64,000 nt of DNA, taken from the NCBI GenBank assembly GCA_965223435.1, contig CBDCWQ010000021.1:558001-622000 (forward strand). Reading direction: 5' to 3'. A program made the translations under genes and the position numbers. Origin of the DNA: CBDCWQ01 sp965223435. GTDB taxonomy: Bacteria; Myxococcota; Kuafuiibacteriia; Kuafuiibacteriales; Kuafuiibacteriaceae. The notes beneath the pieces are model-generated. The model worked only from the letters and a program-made list of their open reading frames with translations. It ran no database searches and had not been told where the DNA came from. Below are positions 9,578 through 19,200 of the stretch, piece by piece (the first letter of the stretch is position 1; the number at the start of each line of letters is the position of its first letter).

Positions 9578-11401
9578 ATGCGCTTGAAATCTTGGGTGCT
9601 TGGGCCCGGGGCACTGCTGGTGCTGCTGGGAGCTTGCACGGGAGAGACCCCAAAGAAGAGTTTGCCCGGAATCGATGTGTCCAAACTGACCATCTTTTAC
9701 CCCATTGATGGGGTCGTGCGCGGACGGGGCTTCGCAGAGGCTCTGCCCAAAGATGCCACCCACCTACGGGTGGTTGCCGTCCAGCGCGCCAAGGATACCG
9801 AGGCTGAGCGCAACGATGACGGGAGCTTTAGTTTTGGCATCCAGGCTATTTCGGGAGACATCCTAGAATTGATCCCCGAGCGCAGGGAGGGCCGCGAAGT
9901 CGCCGAGGAAGGACGCATCTCTTATTTTGAGGTGCCGCCCGCCCGCTTTTCGAGTGATTGGGTGTGTTGCCTGCCCGAAGGAACCTGCCAAAAAGCAACG
10001 GACCAGGACAAAGGGCTGGACTGTCCAGATCCATCCACCGGTGTCGCCACCATGTGCACGGTGGACGCGGAGTGCCAGCGGGTCCACGGAAGAGAACGCA
10101 TCGAGCTTCTGAACATCGAGGTCTCCGCCCCCGACGAAAACGGAAGTGTGCAGGTGACAGGTATTGCGAGTCCGGGCCCAACACAAATACGCCTCGAAAA
10201 CCGCGGACAACGGGCCATCGGAGGCCATAGTTCAGGCGCCCGTACGGTGGTCCTGTCAGACGCGAACGGCGCTTTCAGCTTCGAACGGGTGGCCGCCACC
10301 GGAGATGACGAAATCGTCCTTCAAGCGTTTGATCTGCGTGGATTCAACTCGCCCCAAGGGGCCTACCGGGTTCCGGATTCGCCGTTGGCCGGCCTCGACA
10401 TCGTGGGCGCCTTCGATTTCGAACCCTTAACCAACGGCGAAGTGGGCACCATTGCTGTCCGCCTGTCCCCTTATGGCGCAGACGAAAGGGGCATTTGTCC
10501 CGATTCCGCCGAAGAACCCTTGCTGTGTTTTGGGGGTGGTCTCACCTACGACATGGTCAACATTCTCAATGCCACCATCGACTCCAATCCAGTGACTTTG
10601 GTCCCGACCAGCACGACGTCTTCACTTCAGTTCACGCGGGCCACAGAGGGCGATGTTCGCGCTGGCCCCCAAGACATCATGATCCTGATCGACATGAGCC
10701 AAGCCGCGGGGAACATTCCGTCGTCAGAAAGGCGCTTCGAATTTGTTCGAGAGTTTATTCAGACGCTTAGGTTACGCGATCGCATCGGTCTCGGCACCGT
10801 CGGTGGCGAAGGAGGAGAGGTCATCCAAGAGCCCGTAAGCGACCGGAGCCAGGTCCTCCAGGCGCTGAGCCGGCTCCAGAACCAAAGCAATTCTGGTGAC
10901 TCCAGTATTCTTGCTGCGGTTGAGGTGGCGGCGAAAGCGCTTTCGGGGCCTCGTGGCAGAATCGTGGTGATTGCGCTATCCGAAAGTGACGAAGGAAAAA
11001 TGGCTTTCGGTGACACCTTTGACGAAGTGGGTCCCAACCCCGATCGTGGCTTCGATGGGTACCCCGTCGACTTGGTGCGCATCGGGATCCCAGCTCAAGA
11101 AAACGCCTACGTGTCAGACCTGGTGGGTTTCAGTGGGGGGACGCTCACCCAAAAAACCGGGTGTATCACCCTTTTACGTCAGGCTCTCAGCGACTTGGCC
11201 GGAACACTGGCAGGTTCATTCGTACTCCTGTACGATGTAGAAATCCCCGAAACCCTCGGAAAACAAGGGACGATCGAGTTCAATATTGAAGTGGCCATCG
11301 AAGATCCGGTCCGTGGTGAGACCATACGAAAATCGGCGCTCTATACCGGCCCGGTGAGGGTCTTGAATTCAAGCAAGGAAGATAACGAATGTCCGCCATA
11401 G
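9578..11401 (+). CDS. Lipoprotein with Cys-rich region and degenerate C-terminal vWA domain
   Basis: About 607 residues. The ATG at 9578 is preferred over 9554 and 9566 because it gives a compact lipoprotein signal (MRLKSWVLGPGALLVLLGAC) and has GGGAG just upstream. A middle section has a cluster of cysteines (WVCCLPEGTC through AECQ) and carboxypeptidase-like beta segments. From about residue 364 a vWA-like domain appears with IMILIDMSQAAG, where the last Ser of the DxSxS metal site is Ala, followed by RDRIGLGTVGGEG and GRIVVIALSES. It is probably surface or periplasmic and anchored to a membrane. It is followed at about 120 bases by the S41 protease gene. Function unknown. Confidence 0.8.
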   Translation: MRLKSWVLGPGALLVLLGACTGETPKKSLPGIDVSKLTIFYPIDGVVRGRGFAEALPKDATHLRVVAVQRAKDTEAERNDDGSFSFGIQAISGDILELIPERREGREVAEEGRISYFEVPPARFSSDWVCCLPEGTCQKATDQDKGLDCPDPSTGVATMCTVDAECQRVHGRERIELLNIEVSAPDENGSVQVTGIASPGPTQIRLENRGQRAIGGHSSGARTVVLSDANGAFSFERVAATGDDEIVLQAFDLRGFNSPQGAYRVPDSPLAGLDIVGAFDFEPLTNGEVGTIAVRLSPYGADERGICPDSAEEPLLCFGGGLTYDMVNILNATIDSNPVTLVPTSTTSSLQFTRATEGDVRAGPQDIMILIDMSQAAGNIPSSERRFEFVREFIQTLRLRDRIGLGTVGGEGGEVIQEPVSDRSQVLQALSRLQNQSNSGDSSILAAVEVAAKALSGPRGRIVVIALSESDEGKMAFGDTFDEVGPNPDRGFDGYPVDLVRIGIPAQENAYVSDLVGFSGGTLTQKTGCITLLRQALSDLAGTLAGSFVLLYDVEIPETLGKQGTIEFNIEVAIEDPVRGETIRKSALYTGPVRVLNSSKEDNECPP

Positions 11402-11522
11402 CCGGGAACCGACATCCAAGAAAGCATCTCAATCCCTTGGCTTACTTCTTTTACAACCCCGTCAGTGAGCCGAGGTATAAGGCCCCCGAGGAAGCCAGGG
11501 GCGCGCCCCACTAGGAGCAAAA

Positions 11523-14500
11523 ATGCAGTTTCGATTGATCACTTCTGCCGCGATTGCGGGTACCCTGGCGTGGGGAGCCTACAAGCTCTCTGGACGCGAC
11601 CCTGGGCAGCTCGGAACGCCGTTCAACGAGGTCCTGGCCGCCGCTGGGGGGGAGGCTGGTTTCCTGGCCAGTAGCCAGACCCCGTCTTCCAGTGACAAGT
11701 ATCGCATCTCTGCGTTGAGTGTGTTCTCGAACGTGGCGCTTCACGTCAAAGACAACTACGTAGACCCGAAACGCATCCACCCCAAAGAGATGTTGGTGGC
11801 GGCGCTCAAAGAGGTCGAGCGTCAGGTCGCAGAAATTCTTGTAGAAGAGCTGGGCAACGGTCGGATCGCCGTGCAGGTGATGGACAAGAAAAAGATAGTC
11901 CATATCGACGACGTAGAAAGCCTGTGGGAGATCAACCTCAAGCTTCGCGAAATCTTTCGTTTCTTCGAAAAGCATATCCCCCCCCAAGACGATGTTCGGG
12001 CCGTTGAATACGCTGCGGTCAACGGGGCTCTGTCCACCCTCGATCCGCACTCGGTACTCCTCAAGCCCGAAGCGTTTGCGGAGATGAAGACCCACACCAA
12101 GGGCGAGTTCGGCGGTTTAGGCATCGTGATTTCGATTCGGGATGCGAAGCTCACCATCATTTCTCCCCTCGAGGGCACACCGGCATGGCGCGCGGGTTTG
12201 AAAGCCGGAGATGTGATTTCACGCATCGGCGATGTGTCCACAGTGTCGATGGCCATCGAAGAAGCGGTTCAGATGCTTCGAGGCGTCGCCGGCTCCAAAG
12301 TTGCTATTTGGGTCGATAGAAAGGGCTGGACCGATGCGCGGAAGTTCGTCATTACCCGGGAGCGCATCAAGATCGAGTCCGTAGAGAGTCAGCTGCTATC
12401 GGACAATGTGGGTTACATCAAGATCAAGAATTTTCAGCAAAATACCGGCAAAGATCTTCGAACCCACCTCAAAAAGCTCTCGAAGAAAACGGGCAACAAA
12501 CTCAAAGGATTGGTCTTAGACCTTCGCAACAACCCCGGGGGTCTGTTGGAGCAGGCCATTCGGGTGAGCGATAAGTTTCTGACATCGGGTGACATCGTGA
12601 CCACGGTGGGCTACGGAAACAAACTTCGTGAGCCCAAGCGTGCGCGGTGGTCCGGTACGGAGTCGAAGCTTCCCATCGCGGTACTGGTCAACAAGGGGTC
12701 TGCGTCGGCCTCAGAGATTGTCGCTGGAGCCCTCAAGAATCTCGATCGCGCGGTCGTGTTTGGCGAACGGACCTTCGGCAAGGGGTCGGTTCAAGTGCTG
12801 TACGATTTTGCGGACAGTTCGGCCCTGAAGTTGACCATCGCCCAGTATCTCACGCCGGGCGGTATCTCCATCCAAAACGAAGGGGTCGCCCCAGACATTG
12901 AGCTCAAACCCGCGTGGCTCGAAAAGGACTCGGTTCGATTGTTCTATGAGCCCAAGGGCCACCGCGAAAAGAGCCTAGACAAGCATCTCGAAAAGGCCGG
13001 GGTTCAAGCGCCCAAGCAAGCTGCGCCCAAGGTGCAGTTGACCTACCTTCTGGAGCGTAAAGACCCTGAAGAAGAAGCCAAAGAGCCCCCCAAGGACATC
13101 AACAAGTTTGAGGAGGATGATCCCATCAAAATTGCGCGCAAGTTCTTGAGTGCCGCGGGTGCGCCCACGCGATCTTTGATGCTGAAACGGGGCGAGGCCT
13201 TTTTAGAGCGGCAGCGCCGTGAAATCGATCGACAAGTCGAAAAACGCATGTCAGCCCTCGACGTGGATTGGTCACAAGACCCCAAGGGCCAGGCGAACAT
13301 CAAGAATGTGGCTCGGGTCGAGGTTGAACTGAAGCTCGCGAAAGACAAACAACCCATTGCGGCAGGCTCAGAGCTCAAGATCGTCGCCACGGCCTCCAAC
13401 AAGGGAACTCGAACGATTCATCGTCTTCGGGGAATTTTGCATTCGGAACATCCGGCGTTTAAAGGCAGGGAATTCATGTTTGGCAAGCTCGAGCCCGGCC
13501 AATCCAGGGTGTGGTCGGTAGACTCCAAGATCCCCAAAGAGGCGGCTTCGCGCAGTGACGTGCTGAAGATCGAGCTTCACGCCGACCACCAGCCCCTCGA
13601 GAAGGCAGGGACGCTTTCGATTGTGACCAAACACATCCCCCACCCCCAGTTTGCCTATGCCTACGCCATCGACGACACCAAACGCGGAGACGGTGACGGT
13701 GTTCTCGAACTGGGTGAGGGCATCGATTTTATGGTCTTTGTCACCAACACGGGTTCAGGAGACGCCGATGAGGTGTCGTTGCGTCTGAAATCTGGGGCCA
13801 AAGAGCGACTGTTTCTGGAGCGGGGTCGGGTCAAAATCGGCGCCATCAAGGCTGGTGAGACCCGGTCGCAGCGGTTGAAATTTAGGGTCCCGCAAAACCC
13901 ATCTTCGGCCAAAGAAGAGTTGCCTCTTGAGCTGACCATCTTTGACACCGTGACCGGTCAATGGATGGAAGACCAGTTTGCTTTGACGGCAACAAAGAAG
14001 CGGAAGGCCAAAGCCAGTGGACGCAAGAAGGCCGGCGTGAGCGCCAAACGTCGCACACTCATCTACAGTGCCGCCGACTCGGCGGCCTCGGTTCTGGCCA
14101 CGACCGACAAAGGTGCTCGCTTCGCCAGCGATCGGCGGGTGGGAGATTTCACGCGGGTCGCCTTGGTCGACGACAGCTTTGGCTGGATCAAGACCTCTGA
14201 AGTGCGCGGGGCTCGGGCCCCGCGGACAGTCAGCAAGGGCATTCATTTTCAGCCGCGAAGGCGTCCTCCCACCATTGCCCTCAACGGCAAAGTTGCCGGC
14301 AGCGTCGTGGAGGAAAAAGAGGTGAAGCTCTCAGGCACAGTGTCGGGGCGCGCGCTCCGGGACATGTACGTTTTGCTCAACAGCAAGAAAGTGTACTTCG
14401 CGAGCGGGCCCAAGGCGGCTAGCTCTAAAGCGCAGAAGGCCCAGCCCTGGACCAAGCCCGACGAAAACGCAGTGAAACTCCCGTTTTCGGTCAATCTCGA

Positions 14501-14645
14501 GCTCGAAGATGGGCTGAACAAAGTTCTGATTGTCGCCCGCCTCGACGAAAAGGTGATCAGCTACGAAAACGTCTATATTTCCCGCCGTTCGGTCGAAGTT
14601 GCCAAGGCGAGAAAAACGGGCCCTGCCACTTCCACAGTGAAGTAA
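11523..14645 (+). CDS. S41 family C-terminal processing peptidase with long C-terminal extension
   Basis: This 1040-residue protein begins with a hydrophobic N-terminus suited to export and is preceded by AGGAG. Residues about 55-460 form a CtpA/Prc-like protease. A PDZ domain (FGGLGIVISIRDAKL to VAIWVDRKG) is followed by the catalytic core with GSASASEIVAGAL (Ser about 395) and FGKGSVQ (Lys about 420), the Ser/Lys dyad of the family. The remaining 500 or so residues are unusual: a Lys/Glu-rich linker, two beta-rich segments resembling CARDB/NEW3-type modules (KGTRTIHRLRG; VTNTGSGDADEVSL), then an SH3-like segment (LIYSAADSAAS, FGWIKTSEV). Such proteases trim exported proteins or peptidoglycan hydrolases in the periplasm. 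Confidence 0.92.
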   Translation: MQFRLITSAAIAGTLAWGAYKLSGRDPGQLGTPFNEVLAAAGGEAGFLASSQTPSSSDKYRISALSVFSNVALHVKDNYVDPKRIHPKEMLVAALKEVERQVAEILVEELGNGRIAVQVMDKKKIVHIDDVESLWEINLKLREIFRFFEKHIPPQDDVRAVEYAAVNGALSTLDPHSVLLKPEAFAEMKTHTKGEFGGLGIVISIRDAKLTIISPLEGTPAWRAGLKAGDVISRIGDVSTVSMAIEEAVQMLRGVAGSKVAIWVDRKGWTDARKFVITRERIKIESVESQLLSDNVGYIKIKNFQQNTGKDLRTHLKKLSKKTGNKLKGLVLDLRNNPGGLLEQAIRVSDKFLTSGDIVTTVGYGNKLREPKRARWSGTESKLPIAVLVNKGSASASEIVAGALKNLDRAVVFGERTFGKGSVQVLYDFADSSALKLTIAQYLTPGGISIQNEGVAPDIELKPAWLEKDSVRLFYEPKGHREKSLDKHLEKAGVQAPKQAAPKVQLTYLLERKDPEEEAKEPPKDINKFEEDDPIKIARKFLSAAGAPTRSLMLKRGEAFLERQRREIDRQVEKRMSALDVDWSQDPKGQANIKNVARVEVELKLAKDKQPIAAGSELKIVATASNKGTRTIHRLRGILHSEHPAFKGREFMFGKLEPGQSRVWSVDSKIPKEAASRSDVLKIELHADHQPLEKAGTLSIVTKHIPHPQFAYAYAIDDTKRGDGDGVLELGEGIDFMVFVTNTGSGDADEVSLRLKSGAKERLFLERGRVKIGAIKAGETRSQRLKFRVPQNPSSAKEELPLELTIFDTVTGQWMEDQFALTATKKRKAKASGRKKAGVSAKRRTLIYSAADSAASVLATTDKGARFASDRRVGDFTRVALVDDSFGWIKTSEVRGARAPRTVSKGIHFQPRRRPPTIALNGKVAGSVVEEKEVKLSGTVSGRALRDMYVLLNSKKVYFASGPKAASSKAQKAQPWTKPDENAVKLPFSVNLELEDGLNKVLIVARLDEKVISYENVYISRRSVEVAKARKTGPATSTVK

Positions 14646-14650
14646 TCTCA

Positions 14651-16183
14651 GTGTGGCTACGCTTGCGTCACGAACGTGTAAGCCCGCATCGTAGCGTGCG
14701 GCTATTGGCTTGTTGCTGCATAGGCTCGGTGTTTGTTTCTTGTCGTTTTGGGTTTGAGCGCCGTGGTGGCCAAGAGCAGCATTCCCCGGACGCGAGTTCG
14801 CTCCCGGACGGTTCACTCTCAGATGCCTCGGGGGCTGACGGCTCGACCCCAGTCCCCCCAATGGACGGCGGTTCCCAAGATGGAGGCCTAGGGCTTTCTT
14901 GTTGCAACACGCCCCCCATCGCCAAAGCGGTGGTTCGCCCCGTTGCAGGGACAACCGCGACAACCTTTCGTTTTTCTGCGGAACAAAGCATTGATCTCGA
15001 AGATGCCACTGGCGATTTGCGCTTCATGTGGGACTGGGATGCAGATGGTGTTGTGGATTCCACCAGCACAACCGCGACGCACCAGTTTGGCCAAAACGGA
15101 TTCTATCCCGTCTCACTGCGGGTCGAAGATACCGGAGGTCTTCACCATAGTATCGTTCGTTACGTATCGGTCTCAGAGCCGCAAACCCTTTGGAGCGTCA
15201 CGAGTGATGGTGATGCCATCGATGGGTCAGATGGCGTTCTGACCTTGAGGGAGGCGATTCTGGAAGCGCGTACCCGTCCTGGGCCAGATGTGGTGTTGTT
15301 TGAACAGCCCATGGTCATCAACATTTCGACGCGGCTGCCGGGGATTCAGGGTGAGACAACTATCTTGGGTCAGGCCGGGGTGATCGTGGACGGGACTGCG
15401 ATTACCGATATCACGGGTCACGATTGCATTACGGTCGATACGCCTGACAACCGCATATTTGGGCTCGAGGTTCGCAACTGTCCAGACGATGGCATTCAGG
15501 TTCGCGCCAACAACAACTGGATCGCTTACAGCTCGATACATGACTGCGGAGATGACGGCGTGGATGTCGCGGCAGGCTCTGTGCAGGTTGGCCCCGAGGT
15601 CGAGTCCTTTCGAAACGCCTCCCACGGCATCTTTATCGGGGGCTCTGACACGAAGGTTCATGAAAGTCGGATCTACGAGAACCAAAAGAGTGGTTTTTTG
15701 GTGGACCTGAGCGCGCGTGATGCCGAGCTTTGGGGAAACGTCGTTTTTGCCAATGCCCATGGCGTCACCGTTCTTGAGTCGACGGATACGCAAATCTGGC
15801 ACAACACGTTTTATGATTCTGTCGAATCCGCTATTCGTGTGAGGATGGAGGGCCGCGGAGTCGTGGCGGTCAACAACATCATCGCTTTTCAGCAAGCTGC
15901 GGGAATGATCGTAGAAAATGTTGCCGGATCTATCGCGCGCTTGGACCGAAATCTCTACTGGGCCAACCCCGAAGGGGATTGTCTGGGCTGCATGACTGAA
16001 ACCAGCAGCATTGCGGCCGACCCCCGATTCATGGATGTTTCGTCGCAGGATTTTCGCATTCAATGGAACGGACCAGGCATTGACCAAGCCGTTCCCTCGG
16101 TTTTTGATGTCAACGGCCCGGCTCCAGGAGTTTTTGAGGGCCGTGCCTCGGACATCGGCGCTTGGGAACACCCTTTCTTGTGA
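14651..16183 (+). CDS. PKD and right-handed beta-helix lipoprotein
   Basis: 510 residues from the GTG at 14651. A GTG at 14696 would give a cleaner lipoprotein signal (MRLLACCCIGSVFVSC) and may be the true start. A Ser/Asp/Gly-rich spacer leads to a PKD-like domain (about residues 85-170, DWDADGVVDS, GFYPVSLRVEDTGG). A CSLREAI-like segment (DGVLTLREAILEA) then opens a parallel beta-helix with repeated turns such as NRIFGLEVRNC, NNWIAYSSIHDC and TKVHESRIYEN. Proteins of this type are exported and may bind or cleave polysaccharide, but no catalytic residues can be assigned. It starts six bases after the protease stop codon, so it is probably co-transcribed. Confidence 0.85.
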   Translation: MWLRLRHERVSPHRSVRLLACCCIGSVFVSCRFGFERRGGQEQHSPDASSLPDGSLSDASGADGSTPVPPMDGGSQDGGLGLSCCNTPPIAKAVVRPVAGTTATTFRFSAEQSIDLEDATGDLRFMWDWDADGVVDSTSTTATHQFGQNGFYPVSLRVEDTGGLHHSIVRYVSVSEPQTLWSVTSDGDAIDGSDGVLTLREAILEARTRPGPDVVLFEQPMVINISTRLPGIQGETTILGQAGVIVDGTAITDITGHDCITVDTPDNRIFGLEVRNCPDDGIQVRANNNWIAYSSIHDCGDDGVDVAAGSVQVGPEVESFRNASHGIFIGGSDTKVHESRIYENQKSGFLVDLSARDAELWGNVVFANAHGVTVLESTDTQIWHNTFYDSVESAIRVRMEGRGVVAVNNIIAFQQAAGMIVENVAGSIARLDRNLYWANPEGDCLGCMTETSSIAADPRFMDVSSQDFRIQWNGPGIDQAVPSVFDVNGPAPGVFEGRASDIGAWEHPFL

Positions 16184-16290
16184 TTTCGTTGAGTCCTTGG
16201 GCTCAGCCGATGCGGCCGGGATCGAGGGGAGCCAAGGGATGGTCCCTGAGCGTCAAGAGGCGGACTCGCCGCGCCCTGATCGTGGCCACT

Positions 16291-19200
16291 TCACTTCGCT
16301 TCGTTGGCACCGGCCCACACACCCTCTAGTTCTATGGGGTTTGAGAAAAGCGACGTAAACTTTCGTTTGCCAAAAAGTTCCTTAGGCTTTTCGGCGAAGA
16401 TGAAGTTGACCCACATGTAAATGGCATCGTCCGGAGTCTTTTCTTTTCGCATCTTTTCGAGTTCGTCGAATAGAGACTTTGTGTGGAGGGTTCGGGAGAG
16501 GGTGGTGGTGCCTGATATGGGCTTCGTGCTCGAGCCGGGTTCTGGAGGCTCGCGCCAATAGACTGCGCGCCGGATTTGGGTGTCGTTGCTTCTTGGGTCT
16601 TGGGTCCGTTTTCGCAAGGCAAATGCAAATTCTAGGTACCAGCCGTCATCATGGCTCGGAAGCGTCCAGTCGATGTCGATGCGTTGGTGATTGATTTCCC
16701 AGTGTGCGTGGACACCCAGATCAGCGGTGGTCAGGGGAATTGTAAAGATCTCGGACATTTGTCCGTTGAGGAAGAAAACACACAAGAGCTCATTCCAAGG
16801 ATACAGCGGCATGTGATTGAAAGTCGTTTGCAGGCCCGGAATGAGGGGGTTGCTCCATGTGTTGTGTGCACCTGAGATGGGCGCCGCCGATGGACCACCA
16901 GCGGAGCTTGAAAATCTCTCTTGGCTCAATTTTGGTGTTTCAATACTCCAATTTCGCTCCAGTCTTCCCGAAAGGTGGGCATCGAGGGCCAGACGGTCGG
17001 CAAAGCATTCCCAATGGGTGGCGCGTACATCGCTTTTGAAGTTGCCGAAGTCGGCGGTAAAGCTGGCGGGAAAGTAGTTGTCTTGGACCGGTGCCGTGTC
17101 GATGGTGACGTCGGGATACGGTGCGAAAGCCTGGTACGGCGTGATGGGCGCGTCCTCGTCCGTTTGGGGGACAGGTACCGGTTTTTGGCCCGGACCCACT
17201 GGCCACGGTGCCCATTGTCCGCTGGCAGGCTTGGTCAGAATCGGCGTGCTGTTCAGTTCCAGTGGCGGTCCTTCGGTGCGTTCGATTTTTGGCGATTGGG
17301 GCAGGCCGATGCTGGCGATGCGGATCAGGATATTTTCCAGGGGTTCGACGATCGTCGTGCGCCAGCGGCCGGGCTTCTCCCAGGCACCTTTGTCTTCGTA
17401 TCGCATGATTTCGAACATGATTTCATCACCCTTAGGGTGGTAGAAGAACTGAACGGAATAGCTCCCGGGCCCGTATTGTTGACTCATGGCGCGGTTAAAG
17501 TCCTCATGGGTTCCGGGGTAAAGTTCATTGAGTTCTTCGCGGTTGATGGACCCGAACTTGCGGAAACCTTGCCTGTCCGCGAGCCCCGGTCTGAGGGCCG
17601 CGGTGACCATGAAATCTCCCGTTTGGGGATCACGGGTGATTTCTCCAGTGCGGCCCAGGGTCAGGTTATGAGCATCAAGCGTTGATTTGTCTAGGCCCAG
17701 TTTCTCCGATACCTCGGGCTTGAGTTCTTGGGACATCCAGCGCTCGTCCCAGTATTTGACATACGGGCCGAGTTCGTGGCGCCGGGCCTCACCCGCTGAA
17801 TCGTCTTCCAAGTGCAGGGCCTCCGCTACGTCGTTTGGTTCGAAGTAGTCCTCGGGCAGAGGCGCACGTTCTCGGTGGAGAGCCCGAATCTCGGCAATCG
17901 CATCGTCTAGGCTCCGGATGGATGTCAGGCCTAGAGTGGATGGCAGCAAAAAATGCTTGAAAAGCGTGTCGCGGTGGGTGGCAATAATGATTTCAACACA
18001 ATGGATGAAGTCGGCGGTGCATTCGTAGAGCACCCAGCGTCCGTTTTTCCACAGGGTTACGTAGAGTGTGCCTGGTTGGCCATTATGCTCCACAAAACGT
18101 TCGTGCTGCCACGTGGGATCAAACGAAGGTGTTTCGTCGGTGCCGTAGGGGTAGTCGAATTCTCCTAGAGGTTCGAGATCTTTTTGCTTGCCGGCGGCCA
18201 CGGTCTGATCCCCGAGGGCACTGGGGGATGTCGGGATGCCATGGACTTCAATGGACAGGCTTGGCTCCGTTCCGTCTGCTGGATTCTCCAGGAAGGTGGC
18301 AGGCACGCGGTAGATGTCCACCGCGTCCCCCCGAGTCACGGATTCTGGGCCAGAGAAGCGGTGTACCAAAAACCCGTAGGTTTCGAAGTCAAGCGCGGGC
18401 GAGAAGCTTCGGTAGAGCCAGGCGCCCACGTGTTTTCCGTCGTCCGAGCGTGCGAGAACATCCTCCCAATACAGCTGGTCCGTGCCAAAGAGCTCGACTT
18501 TTTCTGCGTTCGGGTTTTTAGGCTGCTCGTCCACAAACGAAAACGGCGCACTTGGCGTCACCCCGGGAATAAACACAATCGGTATGGGCACGGTTGTTGA
18601 GATTCCATTGGCGACTGTCCGCCCCGCGGCGAGGAGGTTGAGCTGCACTGCGAAAAAGTCGGTGCTTGCCGCGGCAAGGCCAATGACCGTCGGTTCCTTT
18701 CCCGGTAACCCGTAACGGAGCATTTCTGTGACGGCGTGGCGATTGTGCTCAGATGAGCTTTCGGGCGACGCGGAAGCCGTCTGAAGCGGCCAGGGGACGG
18801 TCACTTCCTCCGGGGGCGTTTCGCGCAGAACATAGAGCACTTGAGATGCTTCATCTTCGTTCACAACGTTGGCAACGTAGCGGTCTGTAGACACGCAGGA
18901 CTCTACGAGGTGTGTTTCCCAATCCGCTTCGGATAGGTTTGACAGCTTCTCAATTTCTGCATCAGGTCCGGTAACTTGGTACATTTGATGGCATTTTCGG
19001 TTAGGGTTGTGAAAATGAAGTTCCACGTGGTCACCGGCCCAGGCCATGGTATGGATCGCCGGGCCAGAAGAGACGGCCGACGTCGCTTTGATGGTTGGGG
19101 GCTCCTTAACCGGTTTCTGCGGAGGTTTTTCGGGCGCTTTCGTGCCGCCGCCGGGCCAGAACTTACGAAAAAAGTCTCCGAAGCCGCCCCCGAACCCACC

